A stretch of 64,000 nt of DNA, from positions 434,001-498,000 of the forward strand of contig NZ_CP107930.1 in NCBI RefSeq assembly GCF_036021035.1, given 5' to 3'. This DNA comes from Kineococcus sp. NBC_00420. Lineage in GTDB: Bacteria > Actinomycetota > Actinomycetes > Actinomycetales > Kineococcaceae. Shown here in pieces: positions 42,877 to 50,001 of this stretch (within the stretch, counting starts at the first letter, position 1; each line of letters starts with the position of its first letter). The position numbers and the translations under genes are program-made. The notes beneath the pieces were generated by a model. The model did no database searches, had not been told where the DNA came from, and saw nothing but the letters and a program-made list of their open reading frames with translations.

Positions 42877-44322
42877 GTGCGGACACTGCGACCAGGACGG
42901 ATGATCGTCACCACCAGCGGGGTGTGGGTACTGGACGAGTTCCAGCCGGTGGCAGCGGTGCTCGACCCCGACACCGGCGCTCTGCGCCGACTGGTCTCCT
43001 GGGCGCAACTACCACCGCCATCCCCGGGTGAGGACGTCGTGGTCTGCGCCGACGGCGACGGCTTGTGGATCCAGCACGCTCGCCTGGGGCCCCTGGTGCG
43101 GGTGGACCTGGACGGGATCAGCACCACGGCGTGGACCGATGGCCTGGTGCTGAGCGCGGCCGGTGCGGGCAGCGCCTGGTGCACCTCGCCGCTACCGAGG
43201 GCGGAGATGGTGCACGGCGCCGAGGCCGAGGCCGAGCCCGCGGTCTTCCCCAGCGGTGCGGTGGTGGCCCGTGTCGCCCGTGTCGATCGCGACGGCCGGG
43301 TGCAGAAGGTGTTCACCGATGCCCCGGTCAGCGCTGTACTCACCAGTGAGGAAGCGCTGTGGGTGCAGCTGGACGTCGCGCCGTGGTCGCTGCTCAACCA
43401 TGACCCGCAGACCCACGAGGTGGTCTGGTCCAGTCGGTGGTTTCCCCTGGCCTGGAGCGGCGACCTGCCCGATCGTGTGGACGCCGCTGGCGGGCAGTCC
43501 GAGCAGCCGGCGGCGGCCGCGACTTCCCTGGGTGGGGAGGGGCGCTGGTACGGCTACTTCTACGACCCCGAGGCGGACCTGGACAGGGACAGCGAGCAGG
43601 TCGTGGTCTCCAAGGGCGAGGCTGGGGCCGGGTTGGTGTGGCGGGTGGGTTGGGAGGCGTCTGGGGAGGACGAACCTGCTCAGGGGAGCATCGCCGCGGC
43701 CTTCGAGACCACGGCGATCACCGATGCCCAGGGCAGTGTCGAAGCGTTGCAGGTTTTCCAGTTGGGTGTGGAGGGGATCCGGGCGGTCGCGGCTGTTGGT
43801 GAGCACCTGCTCGTGGTGACCAACGGTGTCCCGCCTGCCGGGGAGTCGGCGCGGATTGAGGATCTGCATCGGCGGGAGTTTCTCGCTCCGTGCGTGGTTG
43901 TCTTGCGGGCGGGTGTGGAGCAGGTGCAGGTGTGGCTCGCCAGTAACGACGTCGACATCAGCGACTTGTGCTGGCCGCTGCTGCCACGACCGTTGGATGC
44001 GGATTCCTATGCCCAGCAGGTTCTCGCGCGGTGGCAGCGGATGGACCGGTTCTGGCCTGGTCGTGACGGGTGGCATCCGCTGGTGTACGGGTTGAGCGGC
44101 AGCCGCGCCCGGTTGGTGGGGGACTGGCCGGGGACGCAGGTGGAGTTCACCTTCGACTACGCATCTCGCCCCGGTGTTCGGCTGCGACGGAGCATTGCCT
44201 TGTTCGATGAGGTTGGGGCCTTCGCCAGCCGGGAGCACGCCGACATCAAGCTGGCGTACGACCTGGACAACGAGCGGCTACCGCCGGTGGAGGATGCCAG
44301 GGACGGCTATCTGGACGTGTGA
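42877..44322 (+). CDS. Hypothetical protein, beta-propeller-like
   Basis: A 481-residue protein, the largest cassette product apart from the recombinases. It contains many short repeats of the type GVWVLDEFQP, GLWIQHARLGPLVRVDLDG, ALWVQLDVAPWSLLNHDPQT with regular Trp-hydrophobic strands, consistent with a beta-propeller. The C-terminal 90 residues (WHPLVYGLSGSRARLVGDWP) form a separate part. No signal peptide. GTG 42877 chosen. Family not recognised. Confidence 0.6.
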   Translation: MRTLRPGRMIVTTSGVWVLDEFQPVAAVLDPDTGALRRLVSWAQLPPPSPGEDVVVCADGDGLWIQHARLGPLVRVDLDGISTTAWTDGLVLSAAGAGSAWCTSPLPRAEMVHGAEAEAEPAVFPSGAVVARVARVDRDGRVQKVFTDAPVSAVLTSEEALWVQLDVAPWSLLNHDPQTHEVVWSSRWFPLAWSGDLPDRVDAAGGQSEQPAAAATSLGGEGRWYGYFYDPEADLDRDSEQVVVSKGEAGAGLVWRVGWEASGEDEPAQGSIAAAFETTAITDAQGSVEALQVFQLGVEGIRAVAAVGEHLLVVTNGVPPAGESARIEDLHRREFLAPCVVVLRAGVEQVQVWLASNDVDISDLCWPLLPRPLDADSYAQQVLARWQRMDRFWPGRDGWHPLVYGLSGSRARLVGDWPGTQVEFTFDYASRPGVRLRRSIALFDEVGAFASREHADIKLAYDLDNERLPPVEDARDGYLDV

Positions 44323-44381
44323 TGCAGCTGCGGTGCGGGCCGTGCGGTCAGCGAGCTCGGCCGTGCGTTTCTCGGGCTTCT

Positions 44382-44472
44382 CGACATGATCGCGACGTCG
44401 CCGGCAGCTCAGGACCGCGCACAACGCGGGATGACCGCGCGTCCCGCGCTTCGGGTCATGTCCGTGCGTTCG
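44382..44472 (+). repeat. Array repeat 16
   Basis: Upstream core CATGATCGCGACGTCGCCGG at 44385, then hairpin CCGCGCACAACGCGG and core at 44430 (GATGACCGCGCGTCCCGCG). A further degenerate GGGTCATGTCCGTGCG follows. Confidence 0.8.
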
Positions 44473-44512
44473 GACAATGATCTCTGACGGCGTGCGGCGA
44501 GCACTACGTGGA

Positions 44513-44791
44513 TCAGAGGTTCGACGGTCCTCGATCCTTCCAGGCAGCCATCGCTCTCCTCTGGGCTCGCTTCGCGCGCCGTGCCTGACGCCGTCGCTGC
44601 TGGATCGGCTCGAGCAACTTCCCGAGGAGGAGCGCCGGGAGGACGATCACGGCCGTCGACAGCCAGTCCGGCCCGTAACGATCCTTGATCAAGGCGTAGA
44701 CGATGACACACGTTAGGAACGTGACGGCCAACAACGCCCAAGGGCGCCAACGGCGGGCAGGTCGACCTTCAACGCTTCGGCGGTCCGTCAC
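44513..44791 (-). CDS. Small membrane protein
   Basis: A 92-residue protein with two membrane helices (PWALLAVTFLTCVIVYALI and TAVIVLPALLLGKLLEPIQ) and a highly basic C-terminal tail (QRRRQARRAKRAQRR). GTG start. Similar in plan to the product of 42388-42642 but not clearly homologous. Function unknown. Sole gene of its interval; the 190 bp before it hold repeat 16. Confidence 0.65.
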   Translation of the reverse strand: MTDRRSVEGRPARRWRPWALLAVTFLTCVIVYALIKDRYGPDWLSTAVIVLPALLLGKLLEPIQQRRRQARRAKRAQRRAMAAWKDRGPSNL

Positions 44792-44870
44792 TGCTCAACT
44801 ATGACCGCTGCGAGGACGTCAACGGTGTGAGAGGAAACAGCGTCTGGCACGTGGCGACCACCCGGCCATC

Positions 44871-44968
44871 GTCATGACCGCGACGTCGCAGACCGCTGGC
44901 GACCGCGCACAACGCGGGATGACCGTGAAGTCGGCGGCCACACGGATGGCGGGATGACCGGACGGGTC
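44871..44968 (+). repeat. Array repeat 17 (three copies)
   Basis: Cores at 44873 (CATGACCGCGACGTCGC), 44918 (after hairpin CCGCGCACAACGCGG; GATGACCGTGAAGTCGGCGG) and 44953 (GGCGGGATGACCGGACGG). The first two are 45 bases apart as at repeats 1 and 16; the middle copy is the closest to consensus. Confidence 0.85.
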
Positions 44969-45003
44969 TCAGTAGGTCCCGACCGGCATGGCCTCTGGCC
45001 TGG

Positions 45004-45495
45004 TCATCGCGGGTCGAGGTCGCAGGTGAGCTCGCGGAACGGTCGGTCACCAGGCCCGGTGAAGTCTCGGACGGGGGTGAAGCCGGCTTTGCGGCACAGG
45101 GCGAGGGAGCGGTCGTTGAAGGTGGCGACGGCGGTGCGCAGTTGACGCGGGTGGAAGAGGTCCCAAGCCAGGGCGGCGACCTGCTCGAAGAGCCCGGAGG
45201 CCAGGCCGCGGCTGGTCAGGTTGGGGTGGACACCGAGGCCCACGTCGAGGACTCCGTCCTGGGGCTGCTGTCCGCGGACGCGTGCTTCGGGGCCGAAGAC
45301 GCAGAAGGCGACGACCGCGCCGTCGTCGGTGGCGGGGTAGTAGCCGCCGCCGTCAGGGTCGCGGTCGGTGAAGAGGTTCGTGTTGGCGGGGTCGACGTCG
45401 TAGAGGTCGAAGGGCGGCGGGTAGGCCCAGGCGGCGACAGAGCGGGCCTCGTCGTGGGTGAAGGGGCGGGTCAGCAGGGTCGGCACCTGCTTCAC
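45004..45495 (-). CDS. GNAT acetyltransferase, paralog of 29889-30383
   Basis: A 163-residue protein very similar along its length to the 29889 product: AYPPPFDLYDVDPANTN, AVVAFCVFGPEARVRGQQ, LDVGLGVHPNLTSRGLASGL, RTAVATFNDRSLALCRKAGF, TPVRDFTGPG. Same start (GTG, then KQVPTLL). The two diverge mainly at the C-terminus and outside the gene. Substrate unknown. Confidence 0.8.
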   Translation of the reverse strand: MKQVPTLLTRPFTHDEARSVAAWAYPPPFDLYDVDPANTNLFTDRDPDGGGYYPATDDGAVVAFCVFGPEARVRGQQPQDGVLDVGLGVHPNLTSRGLASGLFEQVAALAWDLFHPRQLRTAVATFNDRSLALCRKAGFTPVRDFTGPGDRPFRELTCDLDPR

Positions 45496-45534
45496 GGTAG
45501 CCAGATGGCAGCGCAAGGACCGCCCGACTTTCGC

Positions 45535-45602
45535 CACGAGCGTGAAGTCGCGGCCGTCCATGATCGCGCGGACGGCGGGATGACCGTGAAGTCGGTGTCA
45601 GG
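45535..45602 (+). repeat. Array repeat 18
   Basis: Upstream core CACGAGCGTGAAGTCGCGG, then GCGGACGGCGGGATGACC with core at 45579 (GATGACCGTGAAGTCGGTG). Confidence 0.75.
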
Positions 45603-45735
45603 GCCGCGAAGGTGCTGGACGTAGGGAACCACCCCGTCTGGGGCGGTGGATGGGGTGAGGACGCGGTGACGTCTGTTGTGGGCTGGTGGGGTCGTGCTGC
45701 CGGCCCTGGCGTGCTGCGCGACCTAGCGTGCAGGG

Positions 45736-46110
45736 GTGACCGCTCTTCCCGACGATGCGCGAGGCCTCGATGACGACGAGGCCGGCGTCCTGGAGTTGCT
45801 GCTGCGGGCGGACTTCCCTGGTGCGGTGGAGCTGAGGGTGCAGGCCGGGCACCTGCTCGCAGGGCGTGGCTGTACCTGTCCCTGCGGAAGCATCGACTTG
45901 TTCGTCACCGATCCAGCTGCTCCTCGAGCGTTCACGGTGGGTTGCACGCCGGTGGAGGGCAGCTTCGACGCCGGCCAGGTAGGGCCCTGCTCTGTTGTGC
46001 TCTTCGTGCGTGACGGGGTCCTGCATCGGTTGGAGGTCGTCTACTACGACGACCCGCCGAGGATGCCGAGCCCGGAGCAGATCACGTCGATCTCTGTGCG
46101 ACGTGCCTGA
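45736..46110 (+). CDS. Hypothetical protein with CTCPCG motif
   Basis: A 124-residue acidic protein. A conserved-looking Cys cluster (GRGCTCPCGSIDLFV) in the middle could bind a metal; it is followed by VVLFVRDGVLHRLEVVYYDD. Reminiscent of small actinobacterial hypotheticals carrying a CxCxC segment. GTG start. Sole gene of the interval between repeats 18 and 19. Confidence 0.55.
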   Translation: MTALPDDARGLDDDEAGVLELLLRADFPGAVELRVQAGHLLAGRGCTCPCGSIDLFVTDPAAPRAFTVGCTPVEGSFDAGQVGPCSVVLFVRDGVLHRLEVVYYDDPPRMPSPEQITSISVRRA

Positions 46111-46173
46111 TGCGAGGTTGGCAGTGGGAGACGGTCGTCTGCTCGACGTCATGTTGGCGCTGTCCTTGGGGCC

Positions 46174-46211
46174 CTGATCGCGCAGATCGCGGGATGACCG
46201 TGAGGTCTCCC
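46174..46211 (+). repeat. Array repeat 19
   Basis: TCGCGCAGATCGCGGG hairpin with core at 46193 (GATGACCGTGAGGTCTCC). Confidence 0.8.
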
Positions 46212-46271
46212 GTGTCCTTGCTGCTTGCTCCAGCTCTGCCCTTAGGAGCCTGTCGCTGCTTCACTGGCGAT

Positions 46272-46694
46272 GTGATCACCACGCGATCTGGCTGTCTGGC
46301 TGTCATGGCCGCTCTCGGGCTCATGGTGAGTTCGGGCTGCTCTGGCGATGCGCCGCCACCGACTGCGGCGTCGTCGGCGCCGACTAGCTCGAGCTCGGCA
46401 GCGCCGACTCCACAGCAGAGCACCGCGGTCGAGACCACCGCGAGCATGGTCATGTGCGTTGGCGAGTCCGCTGAGCACCCGCCCGGATCGACCGTGCGTG
46501 TCGACGTTGACGACGCCGGCACCGTGACGAACACGACCTACATGGAGGTGCCGGGCCAGCTGGTCATCCCGCTGCCTTCGAGCACCGCGCAGGTTCTCGT
46601 CGATGGGGTGCCATGGTTGTCAGGACCGGCGGCTGACGACCCGCTGCACGCCTATGGGACGGGGTGCCCCACGAGTAGCCCCCCAGCCTCTTGA
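46272..46694 (+). CDS. Lipoprotein, paralog of 49152-49565
   Basis: A 140-residue lipoprotein: GTG start (VITTRSG), hydrophobic helix and lipobox VSSGC, Ser/Thr-rich linker, then MVMCVGESAEHPPGSTVRVD, PGQLVIPLPSS, LVDGVPWLSGPAADDPLHAY and a C-terminal GTGCPTSSPPAS with a Cys. The mature domain is nearly identical in layout to the 49152 product. Surface-exposed; function unknown. Confidence 0.75.
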   Translation: MITTRSGCLAVMAALGLMVSSGCSGDAPPPTAASSAPTSSSSAAPTPQQSTAVETTASMVMCVGESAEHPPGSTVRVDVDDAGTVTNTTYMEVPGQLVIPLPSSTAQVLVDGVPWLSGPAADDPLHAYGTGCPTSSPPAS

Positions 46695-46747
46695 GCTAAC
46701 TGGGGCAGTTGATCAATGGCCAGGAGAGAGCGACGATTCTCGCTCAT

Positions 46748-46804
46748 CGACACGACCGCGACATCGCCGACCACCCGTATCGCGGGATGACCGTGCGCTG
46801 CGCA
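46748..46804 (+). repeat. Array repeat 20
   Basis: Upstream core CACGACCGCGACATCGCCG, then CCCGTATCGCGGG (short stem) and core at 46786 (GATGACCGTGCGCTGCG). Confidence 0.75.
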
Positions 46805-46839
46805 CTCTTCCTGGAGCGAGGAACCTGCGTTCGGCAGGG

Positions 46840-47460
46840 TCACAGGTAGTGGAGAGGTTCCTCGGCGAGGTCGGCGGGGACGATGTCCAGGCCGGGGTGG
46901 TTCAGCAGGGCCGTGATCGCCACGCTCGAGGCGGCGATGGTGGCGTAGTGCGGGTCGACGTCCTTGGTCAGGCACCAGGTGCGATCTGCTGGCCACACGA
47001 ACGCGGGGTCGGGTCCAGACGGCCACGCCCCGGCTGGTCCTGACAGCACCCGATTCCACTGCGCGCCGTCGCCGAGGTCGGCAACGGCGCCATCGAAGAG
47101 GAAGTAGTTCCGGTTGGGCAGCTGCAGGCGGGCGGTGGTCTTGTCGATGGGGAGCAGACCCCAGCCGTCCCAGATGGCGAAGTAGCACCGCTCGGTGGTG
47201 GTGTGCGTGGTGAGCAGCGTGAGGGCGGAGCGCATCTGGTCGTTCTCGCTGGGGGCGTCGGGGCCCGGGTCGAAGTCGACGTCCCCTTCGCTTTGGCCGG
47301 GGTGGGTGGGGTCGGGGATGAAGCGCAGGCGGGCGTAGGCGTCGTAGCCGGCGGGTCCGAGGGTGACCAGCTGGTTCCAGGGCCGGTCACTGGTCTGGAG
47401 CCAGTTAGCGGCGGAGAGGTCATGGCACGGGAGCACGCTCACCAAGGCACTGTGACGCAT
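46840..47460 (-). CDS. Hypothetical protein
   Basis: A 206-residue soluble protein: RFIPDPTHPGQSEGDVDFDP, SALTLLTTHTTTERCYFAIW (DGWG follows), LPNRNYFLFDGAVADLGDG, PDPAFVWPADRTWCLTKDVD. This pattern recurs in actinobacterial conserved hypotheticals; no function known. Complete for the type. Sole gene of its interval. Confidence 0.7.
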   Translation of the reverse strand: MRHSALVSVLPCHDLSAANWLQTSDRPWNQLVTLGPAGYDAYARLRFIPDPTHPGQSEGDVDFDPGPDAPSENDQMRSALTLLTTHTTTERCYFAIWDGWGLLPIDKTTARLQLPNRNYFLFDGAVADLGDGAQWNRVLSGPAGAWPSGPDPAFVWPADRTWCLTKDVDPHYATIAASSVAITALLNHPGLDIVPADLAEEPLHYL

Positions 47461-47502
47461 GAGCTGTGGGAGTAGGTGTCGGCCGGGGTGCGCGGGTCCG
47501 TG

Positions 47503-47535
47503 GGCCGCGCGTTCTGCGGGATGACCGTGCGTTGC
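47503..47535 (+). repeat. Array repeat 21
   Basis: CCGCGCGTTCTGCGGG (4-bp stem, 7- to 8-base loop) with core at 47520 (GATGACCGTGCGTTGC). Confidence 0.8.
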
Positions 47536-47553
47536 TTTCGGCCCAGAACAAGC

Positions 47554-48069
47554 TCACTCCGTGATCGTGTGGACCTCCTCGCCTTCACCATCGGGAGCCT
47601 CGAAACCGTCGAGGTACCGGATCAGCGTCGTCTCGTCGATGGTGAAAGCTGCGTTGGCGTCAAAGCGCTGGCTCCTCTCTGCCAAGCGCTGCCTGAGGAT
47701 GTCCGGGGGGACCTGGAGGTGGACCAGCCGCCAGCACCCGCCCGCCTCTTCAACGAGCTGCTTGTACCTGTCACGACTGACGCGGCTCCAGAAGCTGAAG
47801 TCCACAACGACGTCACGCCCCAGCGCGATCAGCTCTAGCAGGCGTTGACGCAGCGCGTCCTCTGCCACTTCGCTGAGTTCGCTGTAGTCGTGAGCGTCGT
47901 AGTCGATGCCGTACCTGCCGAAGCGGGCCCAGACCTCCTCGTCGATGGACAGCCGGACGAAGCCCTCGGCCTCCAGCCGCTGGGCGTACGTCGTCTTACC
48001 TGATCCGGCTACGCCGCACATCAAGACGACCTGAGGTCTGTGGTGAGGCTCCACAACGTGCTCTGTCAC
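47554..48069 (-). CDS. P-loop kinase (zeta-toxin/AAA-like)
   Basis: A 171-residue protein with Walker A GVAGSGKTT, then LSIDEEVWARFGRYGID, ALRQRLLELIALGRDVVVDF with SFWSRVSRDRYKQL, a pattern of small AAA_33/zeta-type kinases that phosphorylate small molecules. The third P-loop kinase cassette in the array. It carries its own ATG start. Substrate unknown. Confidence 0.8.
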   Translation of the reverse strand: MTEHVVEPHHRPQVVLMCGVAGSGKTTYAQRLEAEGFVRLSIDEEVWARFGRYGIDYDAHDYSELSEVAEDALRQRLLELIALGRDVVVDFSFWSRVSRDRYKQLVEEAGGCWRLVHLQVPPDILRQRLAERSQRFDANAAFTIDETTLIRYLDGFEAPDGEGEEVHTITE

Positions 48070-48138
48070 GACGGTGATCGTGCCAGGCGACCAGCCGACG
48101 ACTGCCCTCCCACGCAGCGTGGCTCGGTTGGGTACACC

Positions 48139-48164
48139 CCTTCGCGAGATGACCGGTAAGCCGT
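48139..48164 (+). repeat. Array repeat 22 (diverged)
   Basis: TTCGCGAGATGACCGGTAAG with core at 48148; hairpin absent. Confidence 0.5.
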
Positions 48165-48172
48165 TTCGTACC

Positions 48173-49045
48173 TCAGCTCAGCCGCAGCGCGGTGCAGAGT
48201 CGTGCCCACAGCGCGTCGCCGAGTTCTCGATCGGCTGCGGGGGATCCGCCCCGGGCCATCGCGGCGCCACCGCCCGGCGCGGGTTCTCCGGGCAGCTGCA
48301 GGCGGTGACCTGCTGCCGGGAGGGTGACGTAGGTGGTGGCCAGACCGACGGCGGCGCGGCGGGTGAGGATGTCGCGGGCGAAAACGTCGGAGGGCCAGAC
48401 CTGGTCATCGCCACCGGCGCTGAGCAGGACCTCACCGCGGATGGATTCAACAGGGATGGTCGCGGCGGGGACTTGGTCGGCGAAGGTGGTCAGGCTCTGC
48501 TCGTACAGCGTCCGGAAGAGCGGCGGGCCCGCCCCTTCCGCGGTGGTCGCTGCTTGGGTCCGGGTGTCGTGCCAGGCCTGGTCGTAGGGCACGAACGGCA
48601 ACGGGGTGGCGGCGCGGGTCCAGGAGGAGCGGGGCGGGAACTCACGCCCGTCCAGGCCGGGACCTACGTTGGCCCAGACCGCTGAGGAGGGGGAGAGGGC
48701 GATGACGGTGCGGATGCGGGCGTCGTGGGCGGCCAGGAGCAAGGCGGCCTCGGCGCCTTTGGAGGCGCCGAGGATGGCGAGGTGGTCGCTGTAGCCGGCC
48801 AGTTGCTCCAGGGCGGGAGTGAAGGTCTCCAGCGGGATCTCGCAGATACCCGGTGGTTGAGCGGTGTCGCTGGATTGGTCGCCGAACCAGCGAAGGGAGA
48901 GGGCCGCAGCCCCGTGGCCGGCGAGTAGACGCACCCTGTCGGTCTCGACGCGGCCGCTGGAGCCGGACAGGACCAGGACTGCGCAGCGGGGCTGAGCAGT
49001 AGGTAGGGCCAGGATCCCGGTGGGCTTGGTCAGGGCGTACTCCAT
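48173..49045 (-). CDS. Acyl-CoA thioester hydrolase/BAAT-type alpha/beta hydrolase
   Basis: A 290-residue hydrolase: AVLVLSGSSGRVETDRVRLL, nucleophile elbow ILGASKGAEAALLLA, acidic residue in GGDDQVWPS, His in PAAGHRLQLPG, the pattern of bile-acid-CoA/acyl-CoA thioesterase C-terminal domains. Substrate unknown. ATG start at 49045, next to repeat 23. Confidence 0.8.
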   Translation of the reverse strand: MEYALTKPTGILALPTAQPRCAVLVLSGSSGRVETDRVRLLAGHGAAALSLRWFGDQSSDTAQPPGICEIPLETFTPALEQLAGYSDHLAILGASKGAEAALLLAAHDARIRTVIALSPSSAVWANVGPGLDGREFPPRSSWTRAATPLPFVPYDQAWHDTRTQAATTAEGAGPPLFRTLYEQSLTTFADQVPAATIPVESIRGEVLLSAGGDDQVWPSDVFARDILTRRAAVGLATTYVTLPAAGHRLQLPGEPAPGGGAAMARGGSPAADRELGDALWARLCTALRLS

Positions 49046-49052
49046 GCTGTCA

Positions 49053-49088
49053 GCCTCTCGCGCTGCGCGGGATGACCGTGAGGTCAGG
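49053..49088 (+). repeat. Array repeat 23
   Basis: TCGCGCTGCGCGGG hairpin (3-base loop), core at 49071 (GATGACCGTGAGGTC). Confidence 0.8.
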
Positions 49089-49151
49089 ATGCGGTATCGA
49101 CTACCCGCCGGAATGGCGTACAGCGAGGCTTCCGGCTGCTTGACTCAGGCA

Positions 49152-49565
49152 GTGATCACCACGCGGTTCATGTGCCGTCCAGCGTTGCTGGTCTGCCTAC
49201 TGGTGCTGGGCCTGGCGGCTTGCTCCAGCTCCTCCTCCTCGGACGCTGAGGCGACCACCCCGGCGAGCCCGACGTCATCCGCGGCGGTGAGCCCCACACC
49301 GGAGAGCACCGCGCAGATGGTCATGTGTGTCGGCGAGTCCCCCGAGCACCCACCCGGCTCCACCGTGCGCGTGGACGTCCAGGACGAGGGGGCCGTGACT
49401 GAGACGACGTACATCATGGTCCCGATGCAGCTGGTCATCCCGTTGCCCTCCGGGGATGCGGAGGTGCTGGTCGACGGGGTGCCGTGGATGGCTGGCCCTG
49501 CGGCCGATGATCCTCTGCATGCGTACGGGAGCGGTTGTCCGACGTCGACACCGCCAGCGTCCTGA
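49152..49565 (+). CDS. Lipoprotein, paralog of 46272-46694
   Basis: A 137-residue lipoprotein: GTG start with the same VITTR opening as its paralog, helix PALLVCLLVLGLAACSSS (lipobox LAAC), Ser-rich linker, then MVMCVGESPEHPPGSTVRVD, MQLVIPLPSGDAEVLVDG, PWMAGPAADDPLHAYGSGC. The mature part is highly similar to the 46272 product while the signal peptides differ more. Last gene of the array, followed by repeat 24. Confidence 0.75.
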   Translation: MITTRFMCRPALLVCLLVLGLAACSSSSSSDAEATTPASPTSSAAVSPTPESTAQMVMCVGESPEHPPGSTVRVDVQDEGAVTETTYIMVPMQLVIPLPSGDAEVLVDGVPWMAGPAADDPLHAYGSGCPTSTPPAS

Positions 49566-49605
49566 TCATCTGATCATGGTCGTGAGGCGCCATCATCGGG
49601 CGTCG

Positions 49606-49642
49606 GCGACCGCGCGAACATCGCGGGATGACCGCCGCCACG
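49606..49642 (+). repeat. Array repeat 24 (right edge)
   Basis: CCGCGCGAACATCGCGG (5-bp stem, 7-base loop), core at 49627 (GATGACCGCCGCC). Last copy seen; it marks the right boundary of the array. Confidence 0.8.
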
Positions 49643-50001
49643 TTTCCTTGACCCGTCACCGATGTCTTGATGCGGAACTGTTACCGATGTCCTGAGACAT
49701 AAGCGGTGCTCAGGTGGAGTGCATCGAAGCGGTCGAATAGGAGTCGGACGTGTTACACCGAAGTCGTCCCACAGGCTGTGGGACGACGTTGCCCTCGCGG
49801 GTCAGGCTGCGGCCAAGGACGGCGCGTAGTACCGGTTGAAGCGTGATCAGCTGGTCCGGGAAGGTCCCATACAGGTAGGCGGAGAGGACATGCTCCCTAC
49901 CCGCCGGTCGCGTCCCGAACGCCACAAGACACGTCCCTAACAATGCTGATTGAGCATGTCAGGGGTGTAGCGTGACGGCACTGCCTACCCGGAGACGATT
50001 G
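49643..50001. other. Gene-free stretch with short IS-end-like direct repeats
   Basis: Two copies of ACCGATGTC(T/C)TGA lie at about 49658 and 49684; this motif is reminiscent of IS481-type element ends. No transposase is present. The rest has no convincing gene; a short minus-strand frame (49710-49943) is not protein-like. Confidence 0.4.

Larger units (their letters stand above)
28789..49642 (+). other. Integron-like gene-cassette array with co-oriented repeats
   Basis: About 20.9 kb in which nearly every gene or gene pair is bounded by a related repeat. Consensus, read 5' to 3' on the plus strand: hairpin CCGCGCACAACGCGG (stem conserved, loop 3-7 bases and variable), then core GATGACCGTGAAGTCGGCGG. 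A second related core (ATGACCGCGACGTCGCCGG) often lies about 35-61 bases upstream, most commonly 44-45. All 24 loci point the same way although cassette genes lie on both strands. The module contains two tyrosine recombinases. Repeat loci are listed separately. I find none elsewhere in the window. Confidence 0.8.

Noticed and set aside
45598-46152. Minus-strand 184-residue frame
   Set aside because: Shadow of the 45736-46110 gene; Arg/Ser-rich.
28789-49642. CRISPR array
   Set aside because: Repeats are spaced by 0.5-2.5 kb of coding DNA, vary in sequence, and no cas genes are present.
28789-49642. Canonical class integron
   Set aside because: Repeat ends do not fit the RYYYAAC/GTTRRRY consensus and there is no single IntI with the usual extra domain visible; I call it integron-like only.
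28789-49642. Repeats as intrinsic terminators
   Set aside because: Orientation is constant while gene ends face both ways, some copies lie at gene starts, and no T runs follow.
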